The notes below the pieces were generated by a model, which did no database searches, was not told where the DNA came from, and worked only from the letters and a program-made list of their open reading frames with translations. Shown here in pieces: positions 25,099 to 33,579 of a stretch of 38,209 nt of DNA (position 1 is the stretch's first letter; every line of letters begins with the position of its first letter). A program made the position numbers and the translations under genes. Source of the DNA: Lapidilactobacillus luobeiensis. Lineage in GTDB: Bacteria > Bacillota > Bacilli > Lactobacillales > Lactobacillaceae. The stretch is from assembly GCF_024345205.1 (NCBI RefSeq), contig NZ_BROC01000030.1, forward strand, positions 1-38,209, in the 5' to 3' direction.

Positions 25099-25554
25099 TC
25101 ATGATCGTTTAATGTGCTGGGCGACGAAATCTTGGACAGCGGACGCTGGCGCCATTAATTTGAGCCGATACTCCCGCTGACTAAAATCGATCAAAGTCAG
25201 ATCTGTGCGCTCAGCATTCACCGCTTCAATTCGAAAATCATTAAAAGCACGCCAATCTTTCAAGCCATTGGTACTCAATGAGGTCAAGACATAGCGTTTA
25301 CCGAGACCTTGACGAATGACCGCCCATAACATGGCTGTCAGGGCAAACACCGCGAGGACTAAATGCTGCAGAGCGTCGACCGTTGCTGGTAGTCGCAAAT
25401 TAAGGATCGTCAAACCGATCGCCAGAATACTGCCAATGATCAGACGTGGCGCCGACCAACGTGCATGGATCGTCAATAAGAACCAGTTGGTCCCCAGCGC
25501 TACCAAATCAAAGACCCCGATCAAAAGAGCCAACCATAAATACCCAGCCGCCAT
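25099..25554 (-). CDS. Membrane protein with a small C-terminal beta domain (DUF5673-like)
   Basis: A 151-aa protein with three hydrophobic segments in the first 80 residues (YLWLALLIGVFDLVALG, LIIGSILAIGLTILNL, LVLAVFALTAMLWAVI). A cytoplasmic domain of about 65 residues follows (YVLTSLSTNGLKDWRAFND, then LIDFSQREYRLKLM), with the pattern of DUF5673 proteins. GGAGGTGACGTT precedes the ATG. It is read from downstream of the ackA terminator, so it probably has its own weak promoter or receives readthrough. Function unknown. Confidence 0.7.
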   Translation of the reverse strand: MAAGYLWLALLIGVFDLVALGTNWFLLTIHARWSAPRLIIGSILAIGLTILNLRLPATVDALQHLVLAVFALTAMLWAVIRQGLGKRYVLTSLSTNGLKDWRAFNDFRIEAVNAERTDLTLIDFSQREYRLKLMAPASAVQDFVAQHIKRS

Positions 25555-25581
25555 AACGTCACCTCCAGCTATTTTTTTAAT

Positions 25582-25605
25582 AAAAAAGGGCGGTCGCTGC
25601 CGCCC
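25582..25605 (-). terminator. Terminator of ackA
   Basis: Minus strand: GGGCGG, loop CAGCGA, CCGCCC, then six T residues. It lies 22 nt after the ackA stop. Confidence 0.9.
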
Positions 25606-25627
25606 TCAGCAATTCATTAAAACTAAA

Positions 25628-26821
25628 CTAAGCTAATTCGGTCAACTTGACCACATCACGCACGATCATTAGTTCTTCATTCGTTGGCACGATCAAAACT
25701 TTGACCTTAGAATCTGGTGCCGAGATCACTTGTTCCACGGCCTGGACTTTGTTGGCCTCTTCGTCTAGTTTAGCGCCGATAAAGCCTAAGCTATCAACGA
25801 TCATCTTACGAACAGGGATCGAGCCTTCCCCCATACCAGCAGTGAAGACCAGCGTGTCCACGCCGCCCATTTCAGCAACATATTGTCCGACATATTTAAC
25901 GATCCGATTAACAAAAACATCGATCGCCAATTGGGATTCTGGCCGTTCAGCCCGAGTGTCCAATAGGTCACGCATATCTGGCGACAAACCTGAAAGTCCC
26001 AGCAAACCAGATTGCTTGTTCAAAATATCGATCATGTCATCAGGATCAGTGATGTCTAATTTTTTCATTAAAAAGGCAACCAAAGATGCGTCGATATCAC
26101 CTGAACGCGTGCTCATCGTGACCCCAGCCAAGGGGGTAAAGCCCATTGAAGTATCAAAAGATTTACCATCTTTGATCGCAGTGATCGAAACACCGCTCCC
26201 TAAATGCATCGTAATCATTTTCTGATCCTTTAGCGGCACACCCAAGATCTCAGCGGCCCGTTGTGACACATAACGATGGCTCGTCCCATGAGCGCCATAC
26301 TTACGAGCGCCATATTTATGGTAATAATCTAGTGGCACACTGTAAAGATAGTTGACTTCTGGCATTGAAGTGTGGAAAGAAGTATCGAAAACCGCTACTT
26401 GTTTAGCATGCGGTAGATTGTGTTGGAAAGCCTCGATCCCCTTGGCTTCGTTAGGATTATGCAAAGGCGCATAATCAGATAATTCCAAAATCTTTTGGAG
26501 ATTCTCTGGGGTGACTTCGGCGGATTCCTTAAAGAACTCCCCACCCGCAACGACCCGATGACCGACACCTTTGATCTCCGTCAAGTCGGAAATGATCCCA
26601 GAATCAGTCAACCGATGTAAGAGCAGACTAACTGCCGTCTCTTGATCAGGAATATCGATCTTATCCTTGGTTTTCTCACCGTTGAATTTCACTGCGAAAG
26701 TTGATCCAGGTAAACCAAGACGATCAACCATGCCTGAAGCGATCTCAGTTTCTTGAGGCATTTCGAAGAGCTTCCACTTTAGTGTTGAACTTCCTGCATT
26801 TACCGCTAAAATCTTAACCAT
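25628..26821 (-). CDS. ackA: Acetate kinase
   Basis: Converts acetyl phosphate and ADP to acetate and ATP in the cytoplasm. The 397-aa protein shows the family pattern: ILAVNAGSSTLKWKLFEM at the N-terminus, GHRVVAGGEFF, VAVFDTSFHTSMP, YGAHGTSHRYVSQRA, HLGSGVSITAI, TMSTRSGDIDASL and VFTAGMGEGS. AGGAGATTGACAA precedes the ATG. It follows the YtxK-like methylase gene by 13 nt, the order known from B. subtilis (comG-ytxK-ackA), and is probably co-transcribed from the promoter at 27883-27911. Confidence 0.97.
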   Translation of the reverse strand: MVKILAVNAGSSTLKWKLFEMPQETEIASGMVDRLGLPGSTFAVKFNGEKTKDKIDIPDQETAVSLLLHRLTDSGIISDLTEIKGVGHRVVAGGEFFKESAEVTPENLQKILELSDYAPLHNPNEAKGIEAFQHNLPHAKQVAVFDTSFHTSMPEVNYLYSVPLDYYHKYGARKYGAHGTSHRYVSQRAAEILGVPLKDQKMITMHLGSGVSITAIKDGKSFDTSMGFTPLAGVTMSTRSGDIDASLVAFLMKKLDITDPDDMIDILNKQSGLLGLSGLSPDMRDLLDTRAERPESQLAIDVFVNRIVKYVGQYVAEMGGVDTLVFTAGMGEGSIPVRKMIVDSLGFIGAKLDEEANKVQAVEQVISAPDSKVKVLIVPTNEELMIVRDVVKLTELA

Positions 26822-26834
26822 TTGTCAATCTCCT

Positions 26835-27848
26835 CTATAAATTATCCCGCGCCCAGCCTTGTAATTCTTGCGAAAAATGCTGGACTGCAGTAACTTTATT
26901 TAAATCTGGAACTTTGGCTATCAAAACTTCTGGGGCTTGTTGAGCGGTCCCGCCATGCTTTTGTAACACGATCAACGCTTTTTCTGAAGCCTGATCCTGA
27001 AAAGTACTCGCTGCCAAACTTAATGATGCCTGCAAGTAAGCTTGCTTAGTCAACCAGTTCAGCAACGCCAAAGCACCTTTGCTGTTGAATAGATCAGCCG
27101 GTACCACAAAAACACCCCAACCACCGGGCGCGAGCATTTTGATACTCTGCTCGATCAGCAGAAAGTGCGCGTAAGAATGCCCGCTTTTGGCATGGAGCGC
27201 AAAGGCGCTGGCCCGCGAATCCACAGGATAGTAACCGATCGGCAGATCCGCCACGACCACTTCTGGTTCACGCTCTAATAACCACGGCGTCAACGCGTCT
27301 TGATGCATCAAAGTCACTTCACTAGGCAAAAAGGCACTCAGATCCCCTGCTAGACCCAAAAGATCATCGTCATTGTCTAATCCGACCAGTTGCACCTCGG
27401 GAACACGGAACGCAAGCTGTTGTCGCAATGTATACAGTAAACTCCCCGTCCCCACAGTTGGATCCACGATCGTTAATCTTTGTGGATCACCTTTAATAAA
27501 GGTGACCAAAATCAAACTGACCAATAGTCCCACCGCATTAGGCGTTGCCTGAAAGTTAGCCTGTGGCCGATCTTTTTGTTGCCGCCGAAAAAGCAGCAGC
27601 TGACTCAGTTCCAACCGCTGCGCCGTTGACAATTTCGTCCAGGTGATCGCCGCGTACTGTTGCTTTAATTCAGCAACCGTGGCCATATCTGGCGCGCCAT
27701 TCTCAACATGGACCTCGCGCCGTAACAAATTGCTCAAAGTCTCAGTCAAAGCCGTTAGATAGTCACAATTCAACGCTGATCGTAACTGTTCAACAGCTTG
27801 ATCGATCTGTTGATACGTTTTTTCAATCTGATCTAAATGAGACGTCAT
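26835..27848 (-). CDS. YtxK-like N6-adenine-type DNA methylase
   Basis: A 337-aa protein with the gamma-type adenine methylase arrangement: SAM motif I IVDPTVGTGSLLYTL, LVGLDNDDDLLGLAGDLSAF, then VVADLPIGYYP in the position of the catalytic NPPY motif (here DLPIGYYP), followed by HSYAHFLLIEQ and the GGWGVFVVPADLF strand. The Asp-Leu in place of Asn-Pro is unusual and may alter activity. The N-terminal 90 residues are helical. ATG 27848 follows GGAGTGACTGG. Biological role unknown in the family, though it sits by convention between comG and ackA. Confidence 0.85.
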   Translation of the reverse strand: MTSHLDQIEKTYQQIDQAVEQLRSALNCDYLTALTETLSNLLRREVHVENGAPDMATVAELKQQYAAITWTKLSTAQRLELSQLLLFRRQQKDRPQANFQATPNAVGLLVSLILVTFIKGDPQRLTIVDPTVGTGSLLYTLRQQLAFRVPEVQLVGLDNDDDLLGLAGDLSAFLPSEVTLMHQDALTPWLLEREPEVVVADLPIGYYPVDSRASAFALHAKSGHSYAHFLLIEQSIKMLAPGGWGVFVVPADLFNSKGALALLNWLTKQAYLQASLSLAASTFQDQASEKALIVLQKHGGTAQQAPEVLIAKVPDLNKVTAVQHFSQELQGWARDNL

Positions 27849-27882
27849 CCAGTCACTCCAATCAATGATGAACCTAGTAGCC

Positions 27883-27911
27883 ATTTTACCGATATCCTGC
27901 TGGATATGCAA
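27883..27911 (-). promoter_or_regulatory. Promoter of ytxK-like/ackA with a palindromic spacer
   Basis: Minus strand: TTGCAT (27906-27911), 17 nt, TAAAAT (27883-27888). The spacer contains ATATCC-AGCA-GGATAT (27892-27907 as its + strand complement), a possible repressor site. Confidence 0.75.
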
Positions 27912-28032
27912 GCATTTTCAAGGCAAAGACCGAAAGTTGACCGGCCCGACCAGCCTAGAAATCGATCGGTATCCAACTGTTCCAAACAGCCAATCGTCTA
28001 ATCTCGTTTCGAGTAGCCTCGTTGCTCCAATT

Positions 28033-28069
28033 AAAAGAACGACCAGCCCGCTGATTTAGCGCTGGTCGT
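28033..28069 (-). terminator. Terminator of the comG operon
   Basis: Minus strand: ACGACCAGC, 13-nt loop containing the comGG stop, GCTGGTCGT, then TCTTTT. The stem starts inside comGG coding sequence. Confidence 0.75.
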
Positions 28070-28280
28070 CTGCCGTGACTACTCGTTGCCGTAGTTCTTG
28101 ATTCTGCTGCTGATAATAAAAGTTCTGATTCTGATAATGCAAAATACGTTGGCTGTAATAACCCTGCAAAAGACCGATCAATAAAAGATTGAATGTTAAA
28201 ACGGTCAAGGTCAAGAGCGTCAGACTGCCCGAACAAACTTTGGGCCGGCGCCCACGTGGATAAATTTTGATATGGTCCAC
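28056..28280 (-). CDS. comGG: Competence pseudopilin-like protein ComGG
   Basis: A 74-aa protein, the last gene of the comG operon. A short basic N-terminus (HIKIYPRGRRPK) precedes a hydrophobic segment (LTLLTLTVLTFNLLLIGLL), then a Gln/Asn/Tyr-rich helix ending QELRQRVV. The topology and place after comGF fit ComGG, although no prepilin motif is present, as is usual for ComGG. Its GTG start at 28280 is not ideal, with AGGA immediately adjacent, so the true start may differ. Identification rests mainly on context. Confidence 0.6.
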   Translation of the reverse strand: MDHIKIYPRGRRPKVCSGSLTLLTLTVLTFNLLLIGLLQGYYSQRILHYQNQNFYYQQQNQELRQRVVTADDQR

Positions 28281-28309
28281 TCCTATCTTGATACTGGGCG
28301 GTAAATCGG

Positions 28310-28825
28310 CTAAACCGACTTAACCAGATATGTTCGGTAGAAATGAGTTCGGTCAAGTAAAACTAGATCCAGTTCCAGCAAAGGGGCTTGATACTGCCAT
28401 TTGATCGAACGGACCTGAAAAAACAGCGGCATATAACCGGCGTTGCTGGGATTGGTCAAGACGACTTCTCGTTTAGTTTTTAATTGGCCATCACGTAATT
28501 TAAAGGTCAAAAGAAACGACTTGCCCTTTTGATCGATCAGTGCCAATTGGGTCTGACTACTTTTGGGCCAGTTCAAGCGCATCGTCGTCAGACTTTGTTC
28601 TAGCTGTAATAAGGCGACTTCTGTCTCTTCATGATGACTATTTTGAACCGCAGCAACACCTCGATCACAGGCTTGTAAGTCCCAAAGCAAGAGCTGACTA
28701 GTCAGGATCAGAACTACTAAACTGGCTGCCACTTCGATCAAGGTGAAGGCCTTGATCGTCTTTAGGCGGCAAAGTTGCTGGTCGTTTGAGCGCTTCCTTT
28801 TGCGCGATCTGTCGTTTGAGTTCAT
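28310..28825 (-). CDS. comGF: Competence pseudopilin ComGF
   Basis: A 171-aa minor pseudopilin. The prepilin motif KA|FTLIEVAASLVVLIL (cleavage before Phe, Glu at +5) follows a basic leader of about 26 residues, longer than normal. The ATG at 28825 has a strong AAGGAGAATA upstream and no other in-frame start precedes the motif, so this start seems real. It overlaps comGE by 128 nt in another frame. The globular part ends SIKWQYQAPLLELDLVLLD, typical of ComGF. Confidence 0.82.
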   Translation of the reverse strand: MNSNDRSRKRKRSNDQQLCRLKTIKAFTLIEVAASLVVLILTSQLLLWDLQACDRGVAAVQNSHHEETEVALLQLEQSLTTMRLNWPKSSQTQLALIDQKGKSFLLTFKLRDGQLKTKREVVLTNPSNAGYMPLFFQVRSIKWQYQAPLLELDLVLLDRTHFYRTYLVKSV

Positions 28826-28988
28826 TATTCTCCTTAATTGATTTCTGATAAGTCTGTTGGACTTGGGTCAATTTTCTCTGGTCAACACTGATCGTTTCAA
28901 ATAAAAACAAACTGATCCCCACGATGATCAAAAGATCGATCACACTTTCTAGTAGAATGAATCCAGCACAACGCTTATTGCGGCGCAT
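28698..28988 (-). CDS. comGE: Competence pseudopilin ComGE
   Basis: A 96-aa minor pseudopilin with prepilin motif CAG|FILLESVIDLLIIVG, a transmembrane helix and an alpha-helical coiled segment (VQQTYQKSIKENNELKRQ). The last 42 codons (after LKRQIAQKE) overlap the start of comGF in another frame and read as a Pro/Ser/Asp-rich tail (DRSGSQFSSSDPD) that may be incidental. It starts inside the end of comGD (14-nt overlap). Confidence 0.8.
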   Translation of the reverse strand: MRRNKRCAGFILLESVIDLLIIVGISLFLFETISVDQRKLTQVQQTYQKSIKENNELKRQIAQKEALKRPATLPPKDDQGLHLDRSGSQFSSSDPD

Positions 28989-29424
28989 TTTTTAATCGCC
29001 CCCATTTCATTTGCAAGGTAATGATCCGTTTCAGGTACGGCCCAGTCCAATAAATACTGACCGGTTCAGCGATCAGACCAGATCTGATGACTACCCGCCG
29101 TTGACTATGATTGATCTGCAAACGTACCGAGCGCGGATAATTGATTATTCGCGACCCCTGATGCGGGCCATAATCCAAGCGAACGGTTTTCGTTGAGTCA
29201 TCGATTTGTAGGATCACCTTGGTTTGGTGCGCCAAGCTATAAGCGTGCGCCTGCTCATAGGCCGTCTCCAAGCGCGATAAGGCCGCCTGTTCTGCCAATT
29301 GCGACCAATCTTGACGACTACTAGTTCCGCCTAGAAGTAACAAACCGCTTAATATCAATAAGACCAAACAGGATTCAAGCAAGGAAAAGGCGGCGCAACT
29401 ACTCGGTTTTCCCAATGTCCACAT
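28975..29424 (-). CDS. comGD: Competence pseudopilin ComGD
   Basis: A 149-aa pseudopilin with a short leader, prepilin motif CAA|FSLLESCLVLLILSG, a helix, and a globular part with beta strands (TKVILQIDDSTKTVRLDYG, VRLQINHSQRRVVIRSG). The -1 residue is Ala instead of the usual Gly. The start at 29424 (MWTLGKPSS) is taken over an ATG six codons upstream, because it leaves a normal leader length. It overlaps comGC by 26 nt. Confidence 0.8.
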   Translation of the reverse strand: MWTLGKPSSCAAFSLLESCLVLLILSGLLLLGGTSSRQDWSQLAEQAALSRLETAYEQAHAYSLAHQTKVILQIDDSTKTVRLDYGPHQGSRIINYPRSVRLQINHSQRRVVIRSGLIAEPVSIYWTGPYLKRIITLQMKWGRLKNAPQ

Positions 29425-29764
29425 GGTAACCGCCGCCTTCATCGACTTGGATCACCAGTTTCATTTGTTCCGCCTTCGTTTGTTGTTTGGCGCTGATCAA
29501 ACCTGCTTTGACCAATGACGCCCAACTTACTGGTGTTTCTTGATCCTCGTCTTGATAAAGCGCGACCTGCGTATTCATATTGGCAACAAACGCTTCATCA
29601 GTACGGCGCTCGGCCAGTTGCTTTTGTTGGCTCAAGTTGGGGATCATGATCAAGAGCAATAGTCCAATGATCAGAAGCACCAAAGAAATTTCTATTAAAG
29701 TAAAACCCTTTCGTGATTTTTGGGACGACTTTTTATAAATACGACTAAAATAATTGATCATCAT
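29399..29764 (-). CDS. comGC: Major competence pseudopilin ComGC
   Basis: A 121-aa major pseudopilin of the DNA-uptake pseudopilus. The leader MMINYFSRIYKKSSQKSRKG is cut at G|FTLIEISLVLLIIGLL by the prepilin peptidase ComC. The mature protein has a small soluble domain (VALYQDEDQETPVSWASLV, then YHVDIGKTE). The start ATG overlaps the comGB stop (TAATG) and has AAAGGA upstream. It lies at the canonical place between comGB and comGD. Confidence 0.93.
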   Translation of the reverse strand: MMINYFSRIYKKSSQKSRKGFTLIEISLVLLIIGLLLLIMIPNLSQQKQLAERRTDEAFVANMNTQVALYQDEDQETPVSWASLVKAGLISAKQQTKAEQMKLVIQVDEGGGYHVDIGKTE

Positions 29765-30753
29765 TAAAATCCTTTCATCATGCGATACATTGGCAAAATA
29801 ATTTGTAAATATAAGCGAGTAATGATTACCGCAATGATCACAAAAAGTAATGGCTGAACTTGATCGATCAGCCCTTTTAAATGTTGGTTGAGCTTTTGGT
29901 AACTTTGCTGGGCCAATACAATGAAGGCGGCACCCTGAAGTTCCCGAGGACGATTCTGCGCTAAAAGCAGGCCCAATTCAGGTGGCAGTAACGGCTCTTG
30001 AGCAATGATCGTTGCTAGTGATCGACCCTGTTTTAATTTGGCCGCGACCATGACTGCCAATTGACCTTGGAGCGATCGTGGTGCGATCGTGCTGACAAGT
30101 TGTAAGATCTCTTGTAACGCCAGACCACTGGTCAAAAGTTGGCCTAGATCAGTAAAAATCAAATAATGGTCATATTGACGCCATATTTTTCCGAAGACGG
30201 GTAGCCGTTGACGCCAATGGGCTCGCGTCAAGATTGGAACGTGGCGCCAGCGCCAATAACCTAGCAAGCTCACCCCGATCAATAAAATCAGCCACCAACC
30301 CAAGGCCGGCGAGCGATCAGCACTTGGTGGCAACAAGTCAGCTAGTTGGGGACGTAGATAATAGCGAACAAAAAGCGCCATTCCCAAAAGCATACCAAGT
30401 AACAAAAGCGGATAGGCTAAAAGTTGTCGTAATTCGCGTTGCTGCTGAGCGCGGGTCTGTAACAATTGACAATTCTCGCGACAACACGTCGCCAGATCCC
30501 CATGACGCTCGGCCAAAGCCAACTGGAATAATAATTCCTGACGATCACAAACCGGCGTCAACGCCGCCGCAAAATCATGACCTGACGCTAATTGAGCGGT
30601 CATCAGTTGAAATTGTTCCGGGGTCACGATCGCTAGGTCAGCGCTGATCTGAAAAACTGCCTGAACGGGAAAACCATATTGTAATAATTGTCCACTCAAC
30701 GCTAGAAAGTCGCTCAACTTAGCTCTGGATAGTTTAGTCTTAGCCCCAAGCAT
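29764..30753 (-). CDS. comGB: Competence polytopic membrane protein ComGB
   Basis: A 329-aa type II secretion F/PilC-like platform protein. Two T2SF domains are visible (about residues 15-135 and 205-320), with hydrophobic segments around LLAYPLLLLGMLLGMALF, LGWWLILLIGVSLLGYW and LLFVIIAVIITRLYLQIIL. The start at 30753 lies within the last codons of comGA (14-nt overlap). The frame is open further upstream to 30831, but that would overlap comGA by about 90 nt, so I chose the shorter form; the lack of a clear Shine-Dalgarno fits coupling. Confidence 0.88.
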   Translation of the reverse strand: MLGAKTKLSRAKLSDFLALSGQLLQYGFPVQAVFQISADLAIVTPEQFQLMTAQLASGHDFAAALTPVCDRQELLFQLALAERHGDLATCCRENCQLLQTRAQQQRELRQLLAYPLLLLGMLLGMALFVRYYLRPQLADLLPPSADRSPALGWWLILLIGVSLLGYWRWRHVPILTRAHWRQRLPVFGKIWRQYDHYLIFTDLGQLLTSGLALQEILQLVSTIAPRSLQGQLAVMVAAKLKQGRSLATIIAQEPLLPPELGLLLAQNRPRELQGAAFIVLAQQSYQKLNQHLKGLIDQVQPLLFVIIAVIITRLYLQIILPMYRMMKGF

Positions 30754-31729
30754 ATTTTTCGCAGACCGCGTTGCTGATCCGGCCGGCGCGGCGTGCTTGT
30801 TGAAGATCATTTTGCCACACCTCCCATTCATTCGTTGTGCTTATTGCTGGTCGTGAAAAAAGGTCAAGTAACCGTTGGTCAGTCAAAACAGCCAGCGCTA
30901 CCGCTAAGGAACTGTCGTTTTGCGGAATTAAGCGTTGGTAACAAATGGCGGTCAAACAATTTGCCAAAGCCGCTGCACCAACACCCAAATCAAGTAAACG
31001 TTCAACGATCCCAGCACAACTGCGGGCGTGGACCGTTGCTAAAACAGTATGACCACTCAACGCAGCTTGAAGTGCGATCAACGCCGTTTCTTGGTCACGG
31101 ATCTCACCAATGATCAAGACATCCGGACGCAGGCGTAAGCTGATCTTGAGCAAGGCGGGATAATCCATTTGCGCCAACCCATTCACTTGTAGCTGAGTCA
31201 CGTCAGGCGCATTGATTTCCGTGGGATCCTCGATCGCCAAGATCACTTGATTTTGGGAAAGCTGATGAGCCAAGGAATACAGTAACGTTGTTTTACCCGA
31301 ACCCGTGGGTCCTGCGAAGAGAAAAAGACCCCGTCGCGGCAAACAAGCGCACAATTGGTCGAACCGTTGTGGCGCTACAAAGCGAATGGCTTGATCCAGC
31401 TCATGGAGCAAACGGATCACCAGGCACTCGCGATTTTGAAAGTCGGCCACCGCTGCCAAGCGTAGATCCAAATTCAAAGCGTGCTGGTGAAAGTGCCAAG
31501 CGCCGATTTGGGGCCGCCGGTGTTCGCTAAGATCCATTTGCCCATTGAACTTAAAGTAATTGATCAACGCCTGTCCCTGCTCACGATCCACTTCCTGCAA
31601 CAACCTATTCTGCGCGGCTTGGCGGCCATAGATCAGCCAGCCCTTCGCGCCTGGTTTGAAAAAAAGATCATGATCATGACGCGCCACCGCTTGCTCTAAA
31701 AAGCGATAAGCCTGGTCGGCGATCACCAT
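30740..31729 (-). CDS. comGA: Competence pseudopilus assembly ATPase ComGA
   Basis: A 329-aa cytoplasmic traffic ATPase (PulE/GspE family) powering pseudopilus assembly for DNA uptake. Walker A is GPTGSGKTTLLYSL, the Asp box LAIEDPTEI, Walker B RPDVLIIGEIRD and the His box ALSGHTVLATVHARS. The start at 31729 has AAGGAGGTGAGCATC just upstream; the longer frame to 31867 lacks this. First gene of comG. No sigma-A type promoter was seen, fitting the family habit of control by an alternative sigma factor (ComX/SigH) or ComK. Confidence 0.93.
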   Translation of the reverse strand: MVIADQAYRFLEQAVARHDHDLFFKPGAKGWLIYGRQAAQNRLLQEVDREQGQALINYFKFNGQMDLSEHRRPQIGAWHFHQHALNLDLRLAAVADFQNRECLVIRLLHELDQAIRFVAPQRFDQLCACLPRRGLFLFAGPTGSGKTTLLYSLAHQLSQNQVILAIEDPTEINAPDVTQLQVNGLAQMDYPALLKISLRLRPDVLIIGEIRDQETALIALQAALSGHTVLATVHARSCAGIVERLLDLGVGAAALANCLTAICYQRLIPQNDSSLAVALAVLTDQRLLDLFSRPAISTTNEWEVWQNDLQQARRAGRISNAVCEKYAWG

Positions 31730-31914
31730 GATGCTCACCTCCTTGATTTTAATTACGCAGAGCGGGCCTCTTTCACCGGAAAAATCTGCAAAATAGTGAA
31801 AATCGACCTGGTCAGCCTCTGAGCATCGACCTAGCAAGGGTTTTGGGAAGCGCACTATGCTTATCAAACATCTGCAGCCTTTTCAGATCACTAGCGGGGC
31901 TAGGATCACCGCAT

Positions 31915-31949
31915 AAAAAAACACCTTAGCCAACCTAAGCTAAGGTGTT
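31915..31949 (-). terminator. Terminator of yebC
   Basis: Minus strand: ACACCTTAGC, 8-nt loop, GCTAAGGTGT, then six more T residues. It lies 17 nt after the yebC stop and separates it from comG. Confidence 0.92.
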
Positions 31950-31965
31950 GAAGCGATTTTAAAAA

Positions 31966-32703
31966 TTAATCTTCGTCATCGGGCAGTTCGCCAGCATGAT
32001 AAACCTCTTGGATGTCATCGTCGTCCTCTAAGACGTCGATCATCCGTTCGAATTGTTCGATTTTATCTGCTGGAACTGGGGTGGTGTTCTGCGGGATCAT
32101 CGTCAATTCAGCGTTCGCTAATTGATAGCCCTTTTTCTCCAAAGCATCACGCACTGCGGCGAATTCCTTAGGATCCGTGTAGATCTCATAAACATCATCG
32201 GAGGTTTGTAGGTCATCTCCGCCAACATCCATCACATCTTCCAACATTTGATCTTCATCCGCATCGGTCGTTGTCCGATCAATGGCGATGTAACCGCGGC
32301 GATCAAACATGTAACTAACTGAACCAGTGGCGCCTAAATTACCGCCATTACGCGTAAAGGCCACTCGCACAGAAGAAGCCGTCCGATTCTTATTATCGGT
32401 CAAAGCTTCAACTAAAATAGCCACGCCACCTGGTGCATAGCCTTCATAAGTGACTTCTTCGTAATTAGCGCCTTCGCCACCTTGAGCCTTTTTGATCGCG
32501 CGTTCAATATTGTCTTTAGGCATGTTCGCTGCCCGCGCCTTATCCATCACCAAGCGTAATGAAGGGTTGTTCGCGGGATCAGGATCACCACTCTTTGCAG
32601 CCATATATAGTTCGCGTGACAATTTTTGGAAAATTTTGCCTCGCTTAGAGTCTTGCGCATTCTTGCGGCCTTGGATATTATGCCATTTTGAATGTCCTGA
32701 CAT
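31966..32703 (-). CDS. yebC: YebC/PmpR-family protein
   Basis: A 245-aa member of the widespread YebC family. The N-terminus [24 protein letters not shown] is diagnostic, followed by [26 protein letters not shown] and [14 protein letters not shown]. The C-terminus is acidic (ELPDDED). Members act as transcriptional regulators or as translation factors relieving polyproline stalls. It is a single gene with its own terminator, upstream of comG as often found in lactobacilli. Confidence 0.95.
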   Translation of the reverse strand: MSGHSKWHNIQGRKNAQDSKRGKIFQKLSRELYMAAKSGDPDPANNPSLRLVMDKARAANMPKDNIERAIKKAQGGEGANYEEVTYEGYAPGGVAILVEALTDNKNRTASSVRVAFTRNGGNLGATGSVSYMFDRRGYIAIDRTTTDADEDQMLEDVMDVGGDDLQTSDDVYEIYTDPKEFAAVRDALEKKGYQLANAELTMIPQNTTPVPADKIEQFERMIDVLEDDDDIQEVYHAGELPDDED

Positions 32704-32871
32704 TCGCTTCTCCTTCTTTCATCTACAAACTTGGTAAAAACCTTTCCTATCATACCAAAAAAACCGGCCCACCGCAATAGTTGACTAGCCAACCCCAGCA
32801 GTCACGCGCATGCGCTCAACTAATTTTAAAGCTCACGGTTCTTTCTGATGATTTTTTCAAGTTAGCCGCTT

Positions 32872-33417
32872 TCAGAGGCGCCCGGTCGGATAGTACGACC
32901 GCTGCCATGATAAACGTTGCCGTTTTTGGCGGCGGCGCTGCACCAAGAACCAGATCAAAGCAACCAAGATGAGCCCACACAGCGCGCCGGTCGCGTCCAA
33001 CATCACGTCTTGGATCATTGGTGTTCGCTCGCTGGTCAAAGATTGATGAAATTCATCAGTGGCCGCGTAACCCGTAACCGCTAGCCAAGTCACGGGAAAC
33101 CGAAAAGCCACTTGTGGCACTTGACGACTCAAGCCTAGATAAGCAAAGCCGCCCAGAAGAAAATAACTGCCAAAATGAGCGGTCTTGCGGATCAAAAACT
33201 CCAAAAACTCGGCCGAACCATCCAAAGCGGCTGAATGCGTCTTACCTGCATAAGTCAGTTGCCAATGATCCGTCCATCGTTCCAGCCAAGCAAACTGCCG
33301 AAATCGCAGTGTTGGTACCAATGATTGCTGGGAATACGTCATCGCAGAACTGATGAACAGGATCACCATCAATAATAATGACAATCCTAAAAATATTTTT
33401 TCTCCACGCCGAGACAT
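32872..33417 (-). CDS. VanZ-family membrane protein (second of two)
   Basis: A 181-aa VanZ protein with four hydrophobic segments. The family core is complete: FLIRKTAHFGSYFLLGGFAYL, then ATDEFHQSLTSERTPMIQDVMLDATGALCG. The charged residues (K, H, D/E, H, R, D) are those conserved in VanZ-like proteins. The start at 33417 has GGAGGAGCGTTTTA in front. The protein ends with a basic tail (RRRQKRQRLSWQR). The gene lies upstream of yebC on the same strand with about 170 nt between. Function unknown. Confidence 0.88.
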   Translation of the reverse strand: MSRRGEKIFLGLSLLLMVILFISSAMTYSQQSLVPTLRFRQFAWLERWTDHWQLTYAGKTHSAALDGSAEFLEFLIRKTAHFGSYFLLGGFAYLGLSRQVPQVAFRFPVTWLAVTGYAATDEFHQSLTSERTPMIQDVMLDATGALCGLILVALIWFLVQRRRQKRQRLSWQRSYYPTGRL

Positions 33418-33579
33418 TAAAACGCTCCTCCAGATCAAACTTTAAAAATAACTCATGATCAACTCAAGACGGACAGACCAACCACTTTATGCTAGAATAA
33501 AATCATTGAGCCTGACAAACGTTTTATTATTTTAGCATTCATTTCATTTGAGCTCAAGTCACGGGAAAGGAAGACCGCA

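Noticed and set aside
27955-28356. 133-aa ORF across comGF/comGG
   Set aside because: It overlaps comGF and comGG in a different frame and would cover the comG terminator; no domain visible.
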